From JAGXIT01 sp964387505 (lineage in GTDB: Bacteria; Patescibacteriota; Saccharimonadia; Saccharimonadales; UBA4665): DNA of 64,000 bases. A program made the translations under genes and the position numbers. This document shows, piece after piece, positions 44,454-53,725 of this stretch (within the stretch, counting starts at the first letter, position 1; each line of letters starts with the position of its first letter). Location of the stretch: positions 1 through 64,000 of the forward strand of contig CAYLWF010000025.1 in assembly GCA_964387505.1 (NCBI GenBank), written 5' to 3'. The notes under the pieces were generated by a model that saw only the letters and a program-made list of their open reading frames with translations, was not told the DNA's origin and made no database searches.

Positions 44454-45070
44454 TGTGTAAACCTTACAGGTATGTATATGTTGTTTTTTTCGGCTCCGTC
44501 AGTGTCTGTTGTAAAAACATCAACTCTCCCTCCTGAGCCAGACGTCTGAAAGCGAAAGACGCCCGAGAATCTACCATCAATAACATCGAGCGATCCTTGT
44601 GCAATAACTCCGCTTACATCATCGATTAGGCGAAAGTTGATGACGTCAGCTGTTGAGGCTCCAGATAGTATTTGCCCATCTTCAAGCACCTGATTTTGAG
44701 TTGGCGCATAGACGGTAATCGATTTATTGTCTGGGGATCTTGACCACATGTTCTCGGGCGTTTGTGCTGTCGCCGTCCCCTTGGTGTCATTGATGGCGCC
44801 TTCGTTTAGTGAAGACTGCGCAGGTTCCTTTCTTGGTGTTCCAGCGCTGAAAGAACTTTGTGCAGAGGGTTGCTTGCTAGTTGTTTGTGCTTTTGTATCG
44901 TCGAGCTGAGTAATAGTAGGTAAACTGCTCTTTGTGTGAAAAAAATTAATATGCCCGCTCTTTTCAAGCCACAGAAGAGAAGCAAAAGAAATGCAGAAAA
45001 AAAAGGCGGCGCTAATTACGAGCGTCTTCCTATGCAGAGGTTTTTTTTGTGAGGCAATTTTCGTTTTCAT
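44450..45070 (-). CDS. Membrane-anchored Gmad2-like immunoglobulin-fold protein
   Basis: 206 aa. One N-terminal transmembrane helix (about 17-38), a disordered Ser/Gln/Thr linker (about 45-110), and a C-terminal beta domain beginning ITVYAPTQNQVLEDGQILSG and ending NNIYIPVRF, matching the Gmad2 domain found next to GerMN in Gram-positive bacteria. Function is probably envelope binding. Operon with the repeat protein (4-nt overlap). Confidence 0.75.
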   Translation of the reverse strand: MKTKIASQKKPLHRKTLVISAAFFFCISFASLLWLEKSGHINFFHTKSSLPTITQLDDTKAQTTSKQPSAQSSFSAGTPRKEPAQSSLNEGAINDTKGTATAQTPENMWSRSPDNKSITVYAPTQNQVLEDGQILSGASTADVINFRLIDDVSGVIAQGSLDVIDGRFSGVFRFQTSGSGGRVDVFTTDTDGAEKNNIYIPVRFTQ

Positions 45071-45172
45071 ATAGTTTACGGCACCTACATACTATAGCAT
45101 AAGCATGTCAATCACGTCTAGGGACAACATCGATACCCCGTGAAACCTGCTTTGTTGCGTAATGGGCTGTGG

Positions 45173-45178
45173 TATAAT
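45173..45178 (+). promoter_or_regulatory. -10 box of the YfhO-like gene, leaderless arrangement
   Basis: TATAAT ends 6 nt before the ATG at 45185; no Shine-Dalgarno. A TTGTTG lies 15 nt upstream of the -10. Confidence 0.6.
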
Positions 45179-45184
45179 TCTGCC

Positions 45185-47506
45185 ATGAGATTTACTGAGG
45201 CGGTAAGGTTGACGCTTCGTGGCTATGTGGCAAGAAACAAAGCAGGTTTGCTTGCGCTGCTATTCATCACCCTCTTCGTTATTGTTGGAAACGCAATCTA
45301 TTTGTCGGGCTGGCGCGATCCCAACCCAACACTGCAACTCTCGGGACTGGCAGTTGAGGCAGGGCCGCGGATATTAAGCGGCGTAGACACAATCGATCCA
45401 AATAATGGTTTTACTGCCCAAGCGTTAGGGAATACTGCTGCAGATAAAATTCTTTCCGGCGACTTGCCGTACTGGAACCATTATGAAGGAGTTGGCTCGC
45501 CGCTCTTGGGGGAAATGCAGTCTGCGGCTCTTTTCCCTTTGACGCTTCTTCTTGCTATGCCAGGAGGCCTCCTGCTTAGCCATGTACTCCTTGAAGTTAT
45601 TGCCGGTTTCTTCACGCATCTTTTTCTGCGAAGGCTTGGTCTTTCTTGGGGTGCCAGCCTCATCTCAGGGATGATTTTTTCATTAAACGGTACATTTGCC
45701 TGGCTCACAAACGCTGTGTTCAATCCTATAGCCTTTATGCCAATGATGTTTTATGGTCTAAAGCGGATTATCGATGCCGTAAACAATGGCGAGAGAGCTG
45801 GTTGGATATGGTTTGCGTTGGGGCTCACGCTGTCCTTGACAGCAGGTTTTCCTGAAACAGCTTTCATCAACGCGCTGCTAATCGGTGCCTGGGGTTCAAT
45901 AGAGCTAGCCCTCATGCGAAGTAAAAAGCTGTTTTTGCAGGCGGTAAAAAGAATTGCCCTCAGTACTGCCGTTGGGCTTGCATTGGCTATGCCGACTCTC
46001 ATTGCCTTTCTTGGCTATTTACCTTATGCAAACATAGGAGGGCACGCAGATGCTTTTGCTCATGTTGCTCTTGATCCGCTATCAGTACCAGCGCAGGTGT
46101 TGCCGTACGTATACGGCAGTCTCTCCGCTGCGTCAGGGTACGATGCATCTGGCCGATTCGCAGCTTTTTGGGGCAGCACTGGAGGTTACTTTGCGATTAC
46201 AACGTGTCTCTTAGCACTTGCAGGACTATTCTCACGCATGCCTAGACACCTCAAATTTGTCCTAACAGCATGGATTATTTTGTGCGTACTAAAAATGTAT
46301 GGGTTTGGTCCGGCAGAATCATTGTGGAATATGGTGCCAACCATAAAGAATGCCGCATTCTTTAGGTACGTTACACCCTCAATATCATTTGCGCTGACAA
46401 TTTTAGCCGCGTTCGGTATTGAGGCCCTTATGCACCGTAAAATTTCCAAAAAGCGAACGTATTTAATTTTTGTTTCTGCTTTGGCGATGATTCTTCTTCT
46501 TGCCTTCATTGCTCGGCGGTACATAGGCCTGATAAGTACAGCGCCACATTATAAGCTATTTGCGCTGGCGAGTGTTGGCTGGGCCATAGGGTGCGTTTTT
46601 GCAGTAGCTTTTACCCTAAAATTTATTATCAGAAAATATCAAGCGATGTTTATTTTTACTATCGTAGCGACTGACATTCTCTTGATGTTTATTATTCCGC
46701 AGCTCTCTACGCCAACCGTGAAAATTGACGAAGCACCTGTCAGGTACCTTAAACAGCATCTTGGCTTTGGAAGGTACTATACTTTAGGTCCAGTAGCCCC
46801 GAACTACGGCAGTTACTATGAGATTGCTTCGATAAATCAAAATGACCTGCCTGTCCCGAAATCTTGGAGTAAGTTTATTACAAGCAACCTTGACACACAT
46901 GCAGAACCAATACTTTTCACGGGCTATTATCAAACAAATATGCAGGGCGTAACACCCTTTAGTGAGTTTGTGCGCAACCTAGATAATTTCAAGTACACTG
47001 GAGTAACGCATCTTGTCACTATGCACGACCAGTTGAACGATTCCCAAGCTGCCGAAGCTTCTCTGACAAAAGTGTTCAGTGGCAGGGGGGCTGATATATA
47101 TTCCCTCAGTAACACCCAAGGGTACATGGTTTCAAGTTCTAACTGTCATATAAGTCTCTACACGCGCGATAAAGCCAAAGCAGTATGTAGTGGCAAAGGG
47201 GCTCTAGTGAGGAAGGAGCTCTTCATCCCAGGGTGGCGGGCGTCAGTAAATGGCAGAACTGTCCCGATAGCTGTCGAAAGAGAAATTTTCCAGAAGATTA
47301 GTCTTCAAAATGGCATATCAGATATCACTTTTTCGTACATGCCGCCATATATGGGATATGGATATGTTATCTTTGCCTTCGGACTTATAGCCATTGCTTG
47401 GTTAGGCGTATCGGGTTCAGATTATAGACGAATTGCAAGCAAAGCTCTGCACAGATCAAGGCTATATAAGACTAAACTATTGCACCGAACAGGGAGTAAA
47501 AAATGA
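45185..47506 (+). CDS. YfhO-like polytopic membrane protein (GT-C type)
   Basis: 773 aa with about twelve hydrophobic helices. LPYWNHYEGVGSPLLGEMQSAALFP is typical of the first extracytoplasmic loop in YfhO; a soluble C-terminal region of about 200 aa is followed by a final helix. YfhO helps add sugars to lipoteichoic or wall teichoic acid in Bacillus. Here it heads an operon with a DPM-like GT2 and GtrA, the same three-part logic (lipid carrier, flip, transfer). The upstream in-frame start at 45140 is rejected because the TATAAT lies inside it. Confidence 0.83.
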   Translation: MRFTEAVRLTLRGYVARNKAGLLALLFITLFVIVGNAIYLSGWRDPNPTLQLSGLAVEAGPRILSGVDTIDPNNGFTAQALGNTAADKILSGDLPYWNHYEGVGSPLLGEMQSAALFPLTLLLAMPGGLLLSHVLLEVIAGFFTHLFLRRLGLSWGASLISGMIFSLNGTFAWLTNAVFNPIAFMPMMFYGLKRIIDAVNNGERAGWIWFALGLTLSLTAGFPETAFINALLIGAWGSIELALMRSKKLFLQAVKRIALSTAVGLALAMPTLIAFLGYLPYANIGGHADAFAHVALDPLSVPAQVLPYVYGSLSAASGYDASGRFAAFWGSTGGYFAITTCLLALAGLFSRMPRHLKFVLTAWIILCVLKMYGFGPAESLWNMVPTIKNAAFFRYVTPSISFALTILAAFGIEALMHRKISKKRTYLIFVSALAMILLLAFIARRYIGLISTAPHYKLFALASVGWAIGCVFAVAFTLKFIIRKYQAMFIFTIVATDILLMFIIPQLSTPTVKIDEAPVRYLKQHLGFGRYYTLGPVAPNYGSYYEIASINQNDLPVPKSWSKFITSNLDTHAEPILFTGYYQTNMQGVTPFSEFVRNLDNFKYTGVTHLVTMHDQLNDSQAAEASLTKVFSGRGADIYSLSNTQGYMVSSSNCHISLYTRDKAKAVCSGKGALVRKELFIPGWRASVNGRTVPIAVEREIFQKISLQNGISDITFSYMPPYMGYGYVIFAFGLIAIAWLGVSGSDYRRIASKALHRSRLYKTKLLHRTGSKK

Positions 47507-48444
47507 ACATAGCGGTATTGATACCTTGCCTAAATGAAGCTGCCGCGATTTCGAAGGTCGTACATGATTTTCAAAAAGCATTACCAGAAGCCTCTATATA
47601 TGTTTTTGATAATAATTCGCAAGACAACACAGCTGAGCTGGCAAGTAAGGCTGGGGCCATTGTTCATTTCGTGTCATTGCCAGGCAAAGGAAACGCGGTT
47701 CGTCGCATGTTCGCTGATATTGACGCAGATATTTACATCATGGTTGATGGCGATGCTACCTACGACGCCCCCTCAGCGCCAAGGATGATTAAAATGCTTC
47801 TAGAGAACAATCTTGATATGGTTGTGGGCTGCAGAACTGAAGAGTCGACAGATAACAAAAATTATCGGCCCGGTCATCGGCTCGGCAATAAACTTTTGAC
47901 GACTTCAGTGCAAAAGATGTTTCACGGGAACTTTACAGATATGCTTTCTGGCTATCGTGTATTTTCAAGACGGTTTGTTAAATCGTTTCCGGCCGAATCT
48001 GCGCGGTTTGAAACTGAAACTGAATTGACGGTATTTACACTAGAAATGCGGCTGCCTTACGGTGAGGTCCAGACTCCGTACTACGAGCGCCCTGCCGGCT
48101 CTGAGAGCAAGCTATCAACATACAAAGACGGTATACGCATTCTCCGTATGATACTTAGGCTGTACTCGACCGAGTTACCCCTCCGCTTCTGGAGTCTTAT
48201 TGGGGCTGTCTTGTTTGGCATTTCGGCAGTGTTGATGGCGCCCGTTATTGTTGAGTACCTTAAAACACACGAAGTGCAGCGCTTCCCCACCGTAATCGTC
48301 GCCAGCGGGATTATGGTGTGTGGCTTCCTGGCGTTTACTATTGGCCTAGTGCTTCGTACGGTGACAAAAGGTCGCAGAGAAGCTAAGCATCTAACATATC
48401 TTTCGATTCCAAGGCCTGGGGACGCTCGTGAGAGTTATCAATAA
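47503..48444 (+). CDS. DPM1-type polyprenyl-phosphate glycosyltransferase
   Basis: 313 aa. IAVLIPCLNEAAAI, FDNNSQDNTAE, MVDGDATYDAPS (metal site), then a GT2 tail RRFVKSFP and PYYERPAGSESKLSTYKDG. The C-terminus has two helices (about 225-290). It loads a sugar on polyprenyl phosphate for YfhO. Overlaps YfhO-like (ATGA) and GtrA (17 nt). Confidence 0.88.
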   Translation: MNIAVLIPCLNEAAAISKVVHDFQKALPEASIYVFDNNSQDNTAELASKAGAIVHFVSLPGKGNAVRRMFADIDADIYIMVDGDATYDAPSAPRMIKMLLENNLDMVVGCRTEESTDNKNYRPGHRLGNKLLTTSVQKMFHGNFTDMLSGYRVFSRRFVKSFPAESARFETETELTVFTLEMRLPYGEVQTPYYERPAGSESKLSTYKDGIRILRMILRLYSTELPLRFWSLIGAVLFGISAVLMAPVIVEYLKTHEVQRFPTVIVASGIMVCGFLAFTIGLVLRTVTKGRREAKHLTYLSIPRPGDARESYQ

Positions 48445-48856
48445 CCTCGTTCATAAGCATCTCGAACTTATCATGTTTGCCGTCGCGGGCGTAATTGGCT
48501 ACGGCGCTGACGTAACGGTTACAATGCTATTCCATAGCCTGTTAGGTGTATATTTCGCGCGGTTTCCGGCATTTATGGCAGCCGCCACAATCACGTGGCT
48601 GTTCAACAGATCTATCACATTCAAGAACCGACACTCACGACACACAAGCATTATAAAAGAGTATATCCATTACGTAAGCCTGATGACGTTTGGTTTAGTG
48701 GTAAACTATGCTGCGTACGCAGTCTCTATAACTGTTTTGGCAAATCAGCGCTTTGCAATTCCAATTTGCGTTGCCATCGGTAGCCTGGCCGGTTTGCTTG
48801 TGAATTTCTTTATGTCAAAACGGTATGTGTACACGAAAGAATCTGCGGATAAATAA
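48428..48856 (+). CDS. GtrA-like membrane protein
   Basis: 142 aa with four helices; the F-A-V-A-G-V-I-G-Y-G-A-D start, NRSITFKNRH in the middle and LVNFFMSKRYVY at the end are typical of GtrA. The GTG start at 48428 lies within the 3' end of the GT2 gene. Partner of the DPM-like enzyme, as in the 4.2-5.5 kb operon. Confidence 0.83.
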   Translation: MRVINNLVHKHLELIMFAVAGVIGYGADVTVTMLFHSLLGVYFARFPAFMAAATITWLFNRSITFKNRHSRHTSIIKEYIHYVSLMTFGLVVNYAAYAVSITVLANQRFAIPICVAIGSLAGLLVNFFMSKRYVYTKESADK

Positions 48857-48897
48857 TTTTGTAAAATGCCACTTTAGTATTATAATAATTGTAAACT

Positions 48898-49563
48898 ATG
48901 GCAGTAGAACTCGCCTTTAACCCATACGGATTGGGCAGTGAAGACATCGTCCACGTAATCATACCTGGCAGGGGACGTTCGCCGGACGGTTTGACACTGA
49001 GTCCTTGGGCGGCCGCCCGAACTGTACGTGCCGCCGCTGTTTTCACAGAGCTTGGTCTTGAGGCAAAGGACGGTTGCATAGTCGCTTGCGGCGGCAAAAG
49101 TCCTGGCGATAGCGGACGAGCGCTTGAAGACGGCGGAATGTCAGAAGCTGAACTTATGGCCGAGCTTCTTGTCAAAAAAGGCATAAAGCTTGGCAGCATT
49201 AGGGAAGAACGCCAATCTACAGATTCGGTCACAAACCTCGCTTTTCTAGAACGAGATGGGCTGCTACCGCCTGATGAACCGGTAGCAATCATAGCCCAGG
49301 CTGAACATTTAGACCGTATTCTTGCTGTAATCGTGCCGAAAACACTCAGGCGGCCATTTGCAGGTATTGTTGCCCCTGAAGCAAGCGAAGAGCTAGACCG
49401 TGATACGCGCGCCGCAAGAACTGTTAGTCAACTTGTATTGCTTGGAATCTTTCCCAGTAGGCTCAATCCAGAGATGCTCGCGGGAAAAGTAGATCGCCGA
49501 GTGAGGGCAATGTGGGCGCTGACACGTTTTTTGGGCGGTGCACATTCCTATAACCAAGGGTGA
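48898..49563 (+). CDS. YdcF/ElyC/SanA-like DUF218 protein
   Basis: 221 aa, soluble in sequence. CGGKSPGD, SEAELMAELLVKKGI and EERQSTDSVTNLAF match the DUF218 pattern, whose members act in envelope polysaccharide metabolism. It lacks the N-terminal transmembrane helix usual in SanA/ElyC. TATAAT (48881-48886) lies 11 nt before the ATG. TGA stop, convergent with rmlA. Confidence 0.75.
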   Translation: MAVELAFNPYGLGSEDIVHVIIPGRGRSPDGLTLSPWAAARTVRAAAVFTELGLEAKDGCIVACGGKSPGDSGRALEDGGMSEAELMAELLVKKGIKLGSIREERQSTDSVTNLAFLERDGLLPPDEPVAIIAQAEHLDRILAVIVPKTLRRPFAGIVAPEASEELDRDTRAARTVSQLVLLGIFPSRLNPEMLAGKVDRRVRAMWALTRFLGGAHSYNQG

Positions 49564-49566
49564 AAA

Positions 49567-50418
49567 TCAGCGCTCTAAATACGCACCATACCCGCTTTTT
49601 TTCAGAGATTCTGCGTGGGCAGCGAGTTGGTCGGCGGTGATGAAGCCTTGTTCATAGGCGATCTTTTCTGGTGAGCCGATGATTTGGCCGGTGCGTTTTT
49701 GCATAACGCGCACATAGTCGCTGGCGTCAGTCAGACTGTCTATCGTCCCAGTGTCGAGCCAGACATCACCTTCGTCGAGCGTGGTGACTTTCAGTTTTCC
49801 GCGCTTTAGGTACTCTTCATTTACAGTGGTGATTTCCAGCTCGCCGCGATCACTCGGCTTAATAGATTTTGCAATTTCTACTACGTCGTTATCATAGAAA
49901 TACAACCCAACCACCGCATAGTTTGACTTTGGCGCGGCAGGCTTTTCCTCTATAGAAACGGCTTGCATCTTCCCGTCAAATTCTACGACGCCGTAACGTT
50001 CTGGGTCGGAAACCTGATAGGCGAAGACAATGCCGCCGTCTGGGTCAGTGCAGGTTTTGAGTGATTCGTCCATGCGGTTGCCGTGGAAGATGTTATCACC
50101 AAGTACCAGCGCAACTTTATCGTTGCCTATAAAGTCTTCCCCAATTATAAATGCTTGTGCAAGTCCGTCTGGCGAAGGCTGTACTTCGTACAAGAGGGAA
50201 ATGCCCCACTGCGAACCGTCACCCAGCAGCCGCTGAAATCCAGCCTGATCATCTGGTGTCGTGATGACAAGAATTTCCCGTATGCCAGCCTGCATGAGCG
50301 TCGTAAGCGGATAGTACACCATGGGCTTGTCATAGATTGGAATCTGCTGCTTACTGATAGCTTTCGTTATGGGGTGTAAACGCGTCCCTGAACCGCCAGC
50401 CAAAATAATACCTTTCAC
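49567..50418 (-). CDS. rmlA: Glucose-1-phosphate thymidylyltransferase
   Basis: 283 aa. LAGGSGTRLHPITKAISKQ, YDKPMVYYPL, LGDNIFHG and EEKPAAPKSNYAVVGLYFYD are diagnostic. First step of dTDP-L-rhamnose synthesis (Glc-1-P and dTTP to dTDP-glucose). Last gene of the rml operon; overlaps rmlD by 4 nt. Confidence 0.96.
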   Translation of the reverse strand: MKGIILAGGSGTRLHPITKAISKQQIPIYDKPMVYYPLTTLMQAGIREILVITTPDDQAGFQRLLGDGSQWGISLLYEVQPSPDGLAQAFIIGEDFIGNDKVALVLGDNIFHGNRMDESLKTCTDPDGGIVFAYQVSDPERYGVVEFDGKMQAVSIEEKPAAPKSNYAVVGLYFYDNDVVEIAKSIKPSDRGELEITTVNEEYLKRGKLKVTTLDEGDVWLDTGTIDSLTDASDYVRVMQKRTGQIIGSPEKIAYEQGFITADQLAAHAESLKKSGYGAYLER

Positions 50419-51278
50419 CGTACTGCCTCCTTTTCTTTTGCGATGTACGCTTTAAGTTCCTCGTGCCAGTCACGGCTTTGGAAGCCGCTAGCATGTAATT
50501 TACTCAGATCCATTTCGCTTTCGAGCGGGCGCGGGGCGATGCCGTCTTTGCCGGCAAAGTATTCAGCAGTGGAAGTGTCGGTAACGGCCAAATTGTTATA
50601 CCCAGCCAAAGCGAAGATTTCACGAGTTATGTCCGCCCAACTGGCTGGCGTGCCATCATTCGTGACATTGTACGTTCCGTAGGGTGCTTCCGTAGTAAGC
50701 AAATGATCAATGGCGCGCACAAGCTCACCCGTAAACGTGAGCCGTCCCACTTGATCAACGACGACCGTTGGAGAAACGCCTTTTGCGGCGAGGCCTAGCA
50801 TAGTGCGCACAAAGTTTTTCCCCTCGCCAATCACCCACGTTGTTCGTAAAATATAATGCTTTGGAAGTAGTCCCGCGATAATATCGCCAGCTGCTTTTGT
50901 TTGGCCGTATACGCCAAGCGGGCTGAATTTCTCGTTTTCAGTGTGTGGTTTTTGAGTGCCGTCGAACACGTAATCAGACGAGATGTGAACCAGCGTCATG
51001 CCGTACTGCAGACACACGCTGGCCAGATTTGACACCGCTACGGCATTTACACCCCAAGCAGCAACTCGCCCTTCCGGTGTCTCTGCGCCGTCCACGTTTG
51101 TGTAGGCTGCTGCGTTGAGGATAATCTCTATCCCCGACCAGTCAAAAGCATTAACTGATTGCTGGTTTGTGATGTCCAACTCGCCTACATCAGCAAATTG
51201 TGCTTCAGGGTACTGCTGCCGCAGCGCTGTTCCTAGCTGTCCGTTCGCTCCAACAATGAAAATCTTGCTATCGTCCAT
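50415..51278 (-). CDS. rmlD: dTDP-4-dehydrorhamnose reductase
   Basis: 287 aa. SDR fold with IVGANGQLGTALRQ, NAAAYTNVDGAE, HISSDYVFDGTQ and the Y-G-Q-T-K active-site Tyr/Lys. Last NADPH-dependent step to dTDP-L-rhamnose. Two overlapping ATGs at 51281 and 51278; I chose 51278, 4 nt after GGAGG. The long upstream frame is shadow of rmlC. Confidence 0.95.
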   Translation of the reverse strand: MDDSKIFIVGANGQLGTALRQQYPEAQFADVGELDITNQQSVNAFDWSGIEIILNAAAYTNVDGAETPEGRVAAWGVNAVAVSNLASVCLQYGMTLVHISSDYVFDGTQKPHTENEKFSPLGVYGQTKAAGDIIAGLLPKHYILRTTWVIGEGKNFVRTMLGLAAKGVSPTVVVDQVGRLTFTGELVRAIDHLLTTEAPYGTYNVTNDGTPASWADITREIFALAGYNNLAVTDTSTAEYFAGKDGIAPRPLESEMDLSKLHASGFQSRDWHEELKAYIAKEKEAVR

Positions 51279-51847
51279 CATACCTCCAACGGTGTTACAT
51301 CTTTGAGAAGTGGGTTGGCGAGGTCTTTTTCTGACACGACCGCTTGGTTTTGCGGAATAGGCCACGCTATGGCGAGCGCTGGGTCAAAAAGATTAACCGC
51401 GACGTATTTGACTTCGGGCGACCAGTGCGCGTTGACGAGGTAGGTGTAGGTGACATTGTCTTCTAGTGTCTGGTAGCCGTTTGCGACGCCTCGGGGGACA
51501 AACACGGCGATCCCTGGGTTCAACTCAACGCTAAATGTTTTCCCGAACGATTCACCGGCGCGCAGATCAACCCATGCGCAGAAAACTCGACCATTCGCGA
51601 GGGAAATAAATTTTTCCCATGGTTCGGCGTGCAGTCCGCGTGTTGCACCCGCCTTATCATTGAAGCTGAAGTTGTTCTGTACGACTTCAAACGCAGGCAG
51701 ACCGAGTGCTTCCATTTTGGCTTTCTGATAGTTCTCCTTAAACCAACCGCGGTTATCTCCATGTACGGGTAGTTTCACAACGAAAAGTCCGGGTATTGGT
51801 GCTTCGGTGATGCTTAGCTCATTGTACTGACTTGGGTCAAAATTCAT
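51278..51847 (-). CDS. rmlC: dTDP-4-dehydrorhamnose 3,5-epimerase
   Basis: 189 aa. Cupin with GWFKENYQKAK, ATRGLHAEPWEKF and FVPRGVANGYQTLED; the HAEP replaces the more common HFQ, as in some RmlC-like forms. Epimerises dTDP-4-keto-6-deoxyglucose. TGA stop overlaps rmlD starts. 11 nt after the EEP gene. Confidence 0.92.
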   Translation of the reverse strand: MNFDPSQYNELSITEAPIPGLFVVKLPVHGDNRGWFKENYQKAKMEALGLPAFEVVQNNFSFNDKAGATRGLHAEPWEKFISLANGRVFCAWVDLRAGESFGKTFSVELNPGIAVFVPRGVANGYQTLEDNVTYTYLVNAHWSPEVKYVAVNLFDPALAIAWPIPQNQAVVSEKDLANPLLKDVTPLEV

Positions 51848-51858
51848 ATATTCTCCAG

Positions 51859-52629
51859 CTACATTATCTCGAACTCGGCCACAAGAGGCAAATGATCGGA
51901 AATATCGACATCAGGACACCGTTTGCTGGCAACGCGTAGGTCGCGGCTCGCATATATCATATCGACGACAGCCGTGCCGTAGCCAGGATTTTCTTTGCGC
52001 CACATATTGAATGATGTTTTTAGTTCGTCGCCAAAGACGTTAACGAGCGGTACCTCCAGTGCTCGCATAACAGGGTTTGTATGTTTTGCGTTAGTGTCTC
52101 CGGCGACGATGACATGCTGTTTTCTTGCTATCTCGCGTAAAATAACATCGCGCATGTTTTCACGCTGCGGGCTGACTCTATCGCCATCCAAATCCCACAC
52201 ACCCTGAAAATTATAGATATTGAGGTTAGCCGCTTGTGTTTTTACTACGACATGCTGCAGACTTCTTGGTGTAACCGGCCATGCGTTTGGATCAAAAGGA
52301 CTGCGTGGCGTCGAACTGTCCATTGATGGGTCAAATGGAGTTACTTGACTCTGTACGATCGGGAGCCGAGACAGTACCGCATTACCGTTGGGGATGTTGC
52401 CCCACGGGAAGATATCTACCATTGAAGGCGCAAAATCAGAATAGCGATAATCCAGGGCTTGTCGCAACGCGTCGAAAGAACGGTATTGTATAGGGAGCGA
52501 AGGGTCTTCGCCCTGCAGTACTTCTTGCAGAAGGACAATATCTGCATTCTCCTCGCGCAAAAAATCAACAATGCGGTCAAATAGCACGCCACCTATCCAG
52601 AGGTTGAGTGTAATCAGTTTGAAATGCAT
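51859..52629 (-). CDS. Endonuclease/exonuclease/phosphatase (EEP) family protein
   Basis: 256 aa. LITLNLWIGG (catalytic Asn), VLLQEVLQGE (metal Glu), VAGDTNAKHTNP and the C-terminal S-D-H-L-P-L-V of the EEP fold. No signal peptide. Could be a phosphodiesterase, sphingomyelinase-like or nuclease. It begins one base after the rmlB stop and lies inside the rml operon, an unusual place. Confidence 0.87.
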   Translation of the reverse strand: MHFKLITLNLWIGGVLFDRIVDFLREENADIVLLQEVLQGEDPSLPIQYRSFDALRQALDYRYSDFAPSMVDIFPWGNIPNGNAVLSRLPIVQSQVTPFDPSMDSSTPRSPFDPNAWPVTPRSLQHVVVKTQAANLNIYNFQGVWDLDGDRVSPQRENMRDVILREIARKQHVIVAGDTNAKHTNPVMRALEVPLVNVFGDELKTSFNMWRKENPGYGTAVVDMIYASRDLRVASKRCPDVDISDHLPLVAEFEIM

Positions 52630-53643
52630 CTATTGTCCCTGCTTGGCGTAGGCGGTCTCAACGGCGTCTTTTTCGCCTCTCCACCAGGCCTCGTTGGCTT
52701 TGTACCAGTCTATAGTTTGCTGGAGACCGTCGCGCATGCCCGTTTGGTTGTCGGTATAGTGTGGCTGCCAGCCGAGTTCACGGCGGAGTTTTGAAGAATC
52801 CATGGCGTAGCGGAGGTCGTGACCGGGGCGGTCATTGACATGTTCGTACCAATCACGGCCCTTGCCCATCAGCTCACATATCAGCTCAATGACCATTTTG
52901 TTGTTTACATGGTCATTATCTGCGCCAATGATGTATGTTTCACCCAAGGTGCCCTTATCTAAGATGATATGCACGGCCTCATTGTGGTCGTCTACGTGTA
53001 TCCAATCGCGCACCTGCTCGCCCGTGCCATACAGTTTTGGCTTGATATCGCTCAGTATGTTCGTAATTTGCCGGGGAATAAATTTTTCAATGTGTTGGTA
53101 GGGTCCATAGTTGTTTGAACAGTTCGAAATGGTGGCTTTCACGCCAAAGGTACGAATCCATGCCCGGACCAAATGGTCGCTGCCAGCCTTGGTGGCGGAG
53201 TAGGGGCTGCTTGGGTTATAGGGCGTTGCCTCAGTAAAGCGGTTTGGGTCGTCAAGTTCAAGGTCCCCAAACACTTCGTCGGTGCTGATGTGATGTAGTC
53301 GTTTGTCGTGCTTGCGTACTGCCTCAAGAATAGTGTAGGTTCCAATGATATTGGTGTCTAGAAATGGGCGCGGGTTGCGAATGCTGTTGTCGTTATGGCT
53401 CTCTGCGGCAAAATGCACGACAATATCAGTTTCACCAATCAGTTTGTCCATGAGCTCTGCGTCACAAATATCGCCGGTGACAAACTCAATTTTATCGAGT
53501 ACTGCCCTCAAATTATCGGGATTGCCGGCATAGGTTAGTTTGTCTATAACTGTTACGTGATAGTCGGGTCGATTTTGTAGAGTATAGTGAACAACGTTCG
53601 ACCCAATAAACCCGGCACCACCTGTTACGAGTAATCTTGTCAT
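52630..53643 (-). CDS. rmlB: dTDP-glucose 4,6-dehydratase
   Basis: 337 aa. VTGGAGFIGSNVVHY NAD site, HFAAESHNDNSI, ISTDEVFGDLEL and the YSATKAGSDH Tyr-x3-Lys. Second step of dTDP-rhamnose synthesis. TATACT (53652-53657) lies 8 nt before the ATG, overlapped by a weak GGAAAG. First gene of rmlB-EEP-rmlC-rmlD-rmlA. Confidence 0.96.
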   Translation of the reverse strand: MTRLLVTGGAGFIGSNVVHYTLQNRPDYHVTVIDKLTYAGNPDNLRAVLDKIEFVTGDICDAELMDKLIGETDIVVHFAAESHNDNSIRNPRPFLDTNIIGTYTILEAVRKHDKRLHHISTDEVFGDLELDDPNRFTEATPYNPSSPYSATKAGSDHLVRAWIRTFGVKATISNCSNNYGPYQHIEKFIPRQITNILSDIKPKLYGTGEQVRDWIHVDDHNEAVHIILDKGTLGETYIIGADNDHVNNKMVIELICELMGKGRDWYEHVNDRPGHDLRYAMDSSKLRRELGWQPHYTDNQTGMRDGLQQTIDWYKANEAWWRGEKDAVETAYAKQGQ

Positions 53644-53725
53644 GTCTTTCCAGTATAGTACTTCGGTCAGCTACAGTCTATTGTCGAAATATACGAAAAC
53701 AGTCTGTGCATTATTTACAACATTA

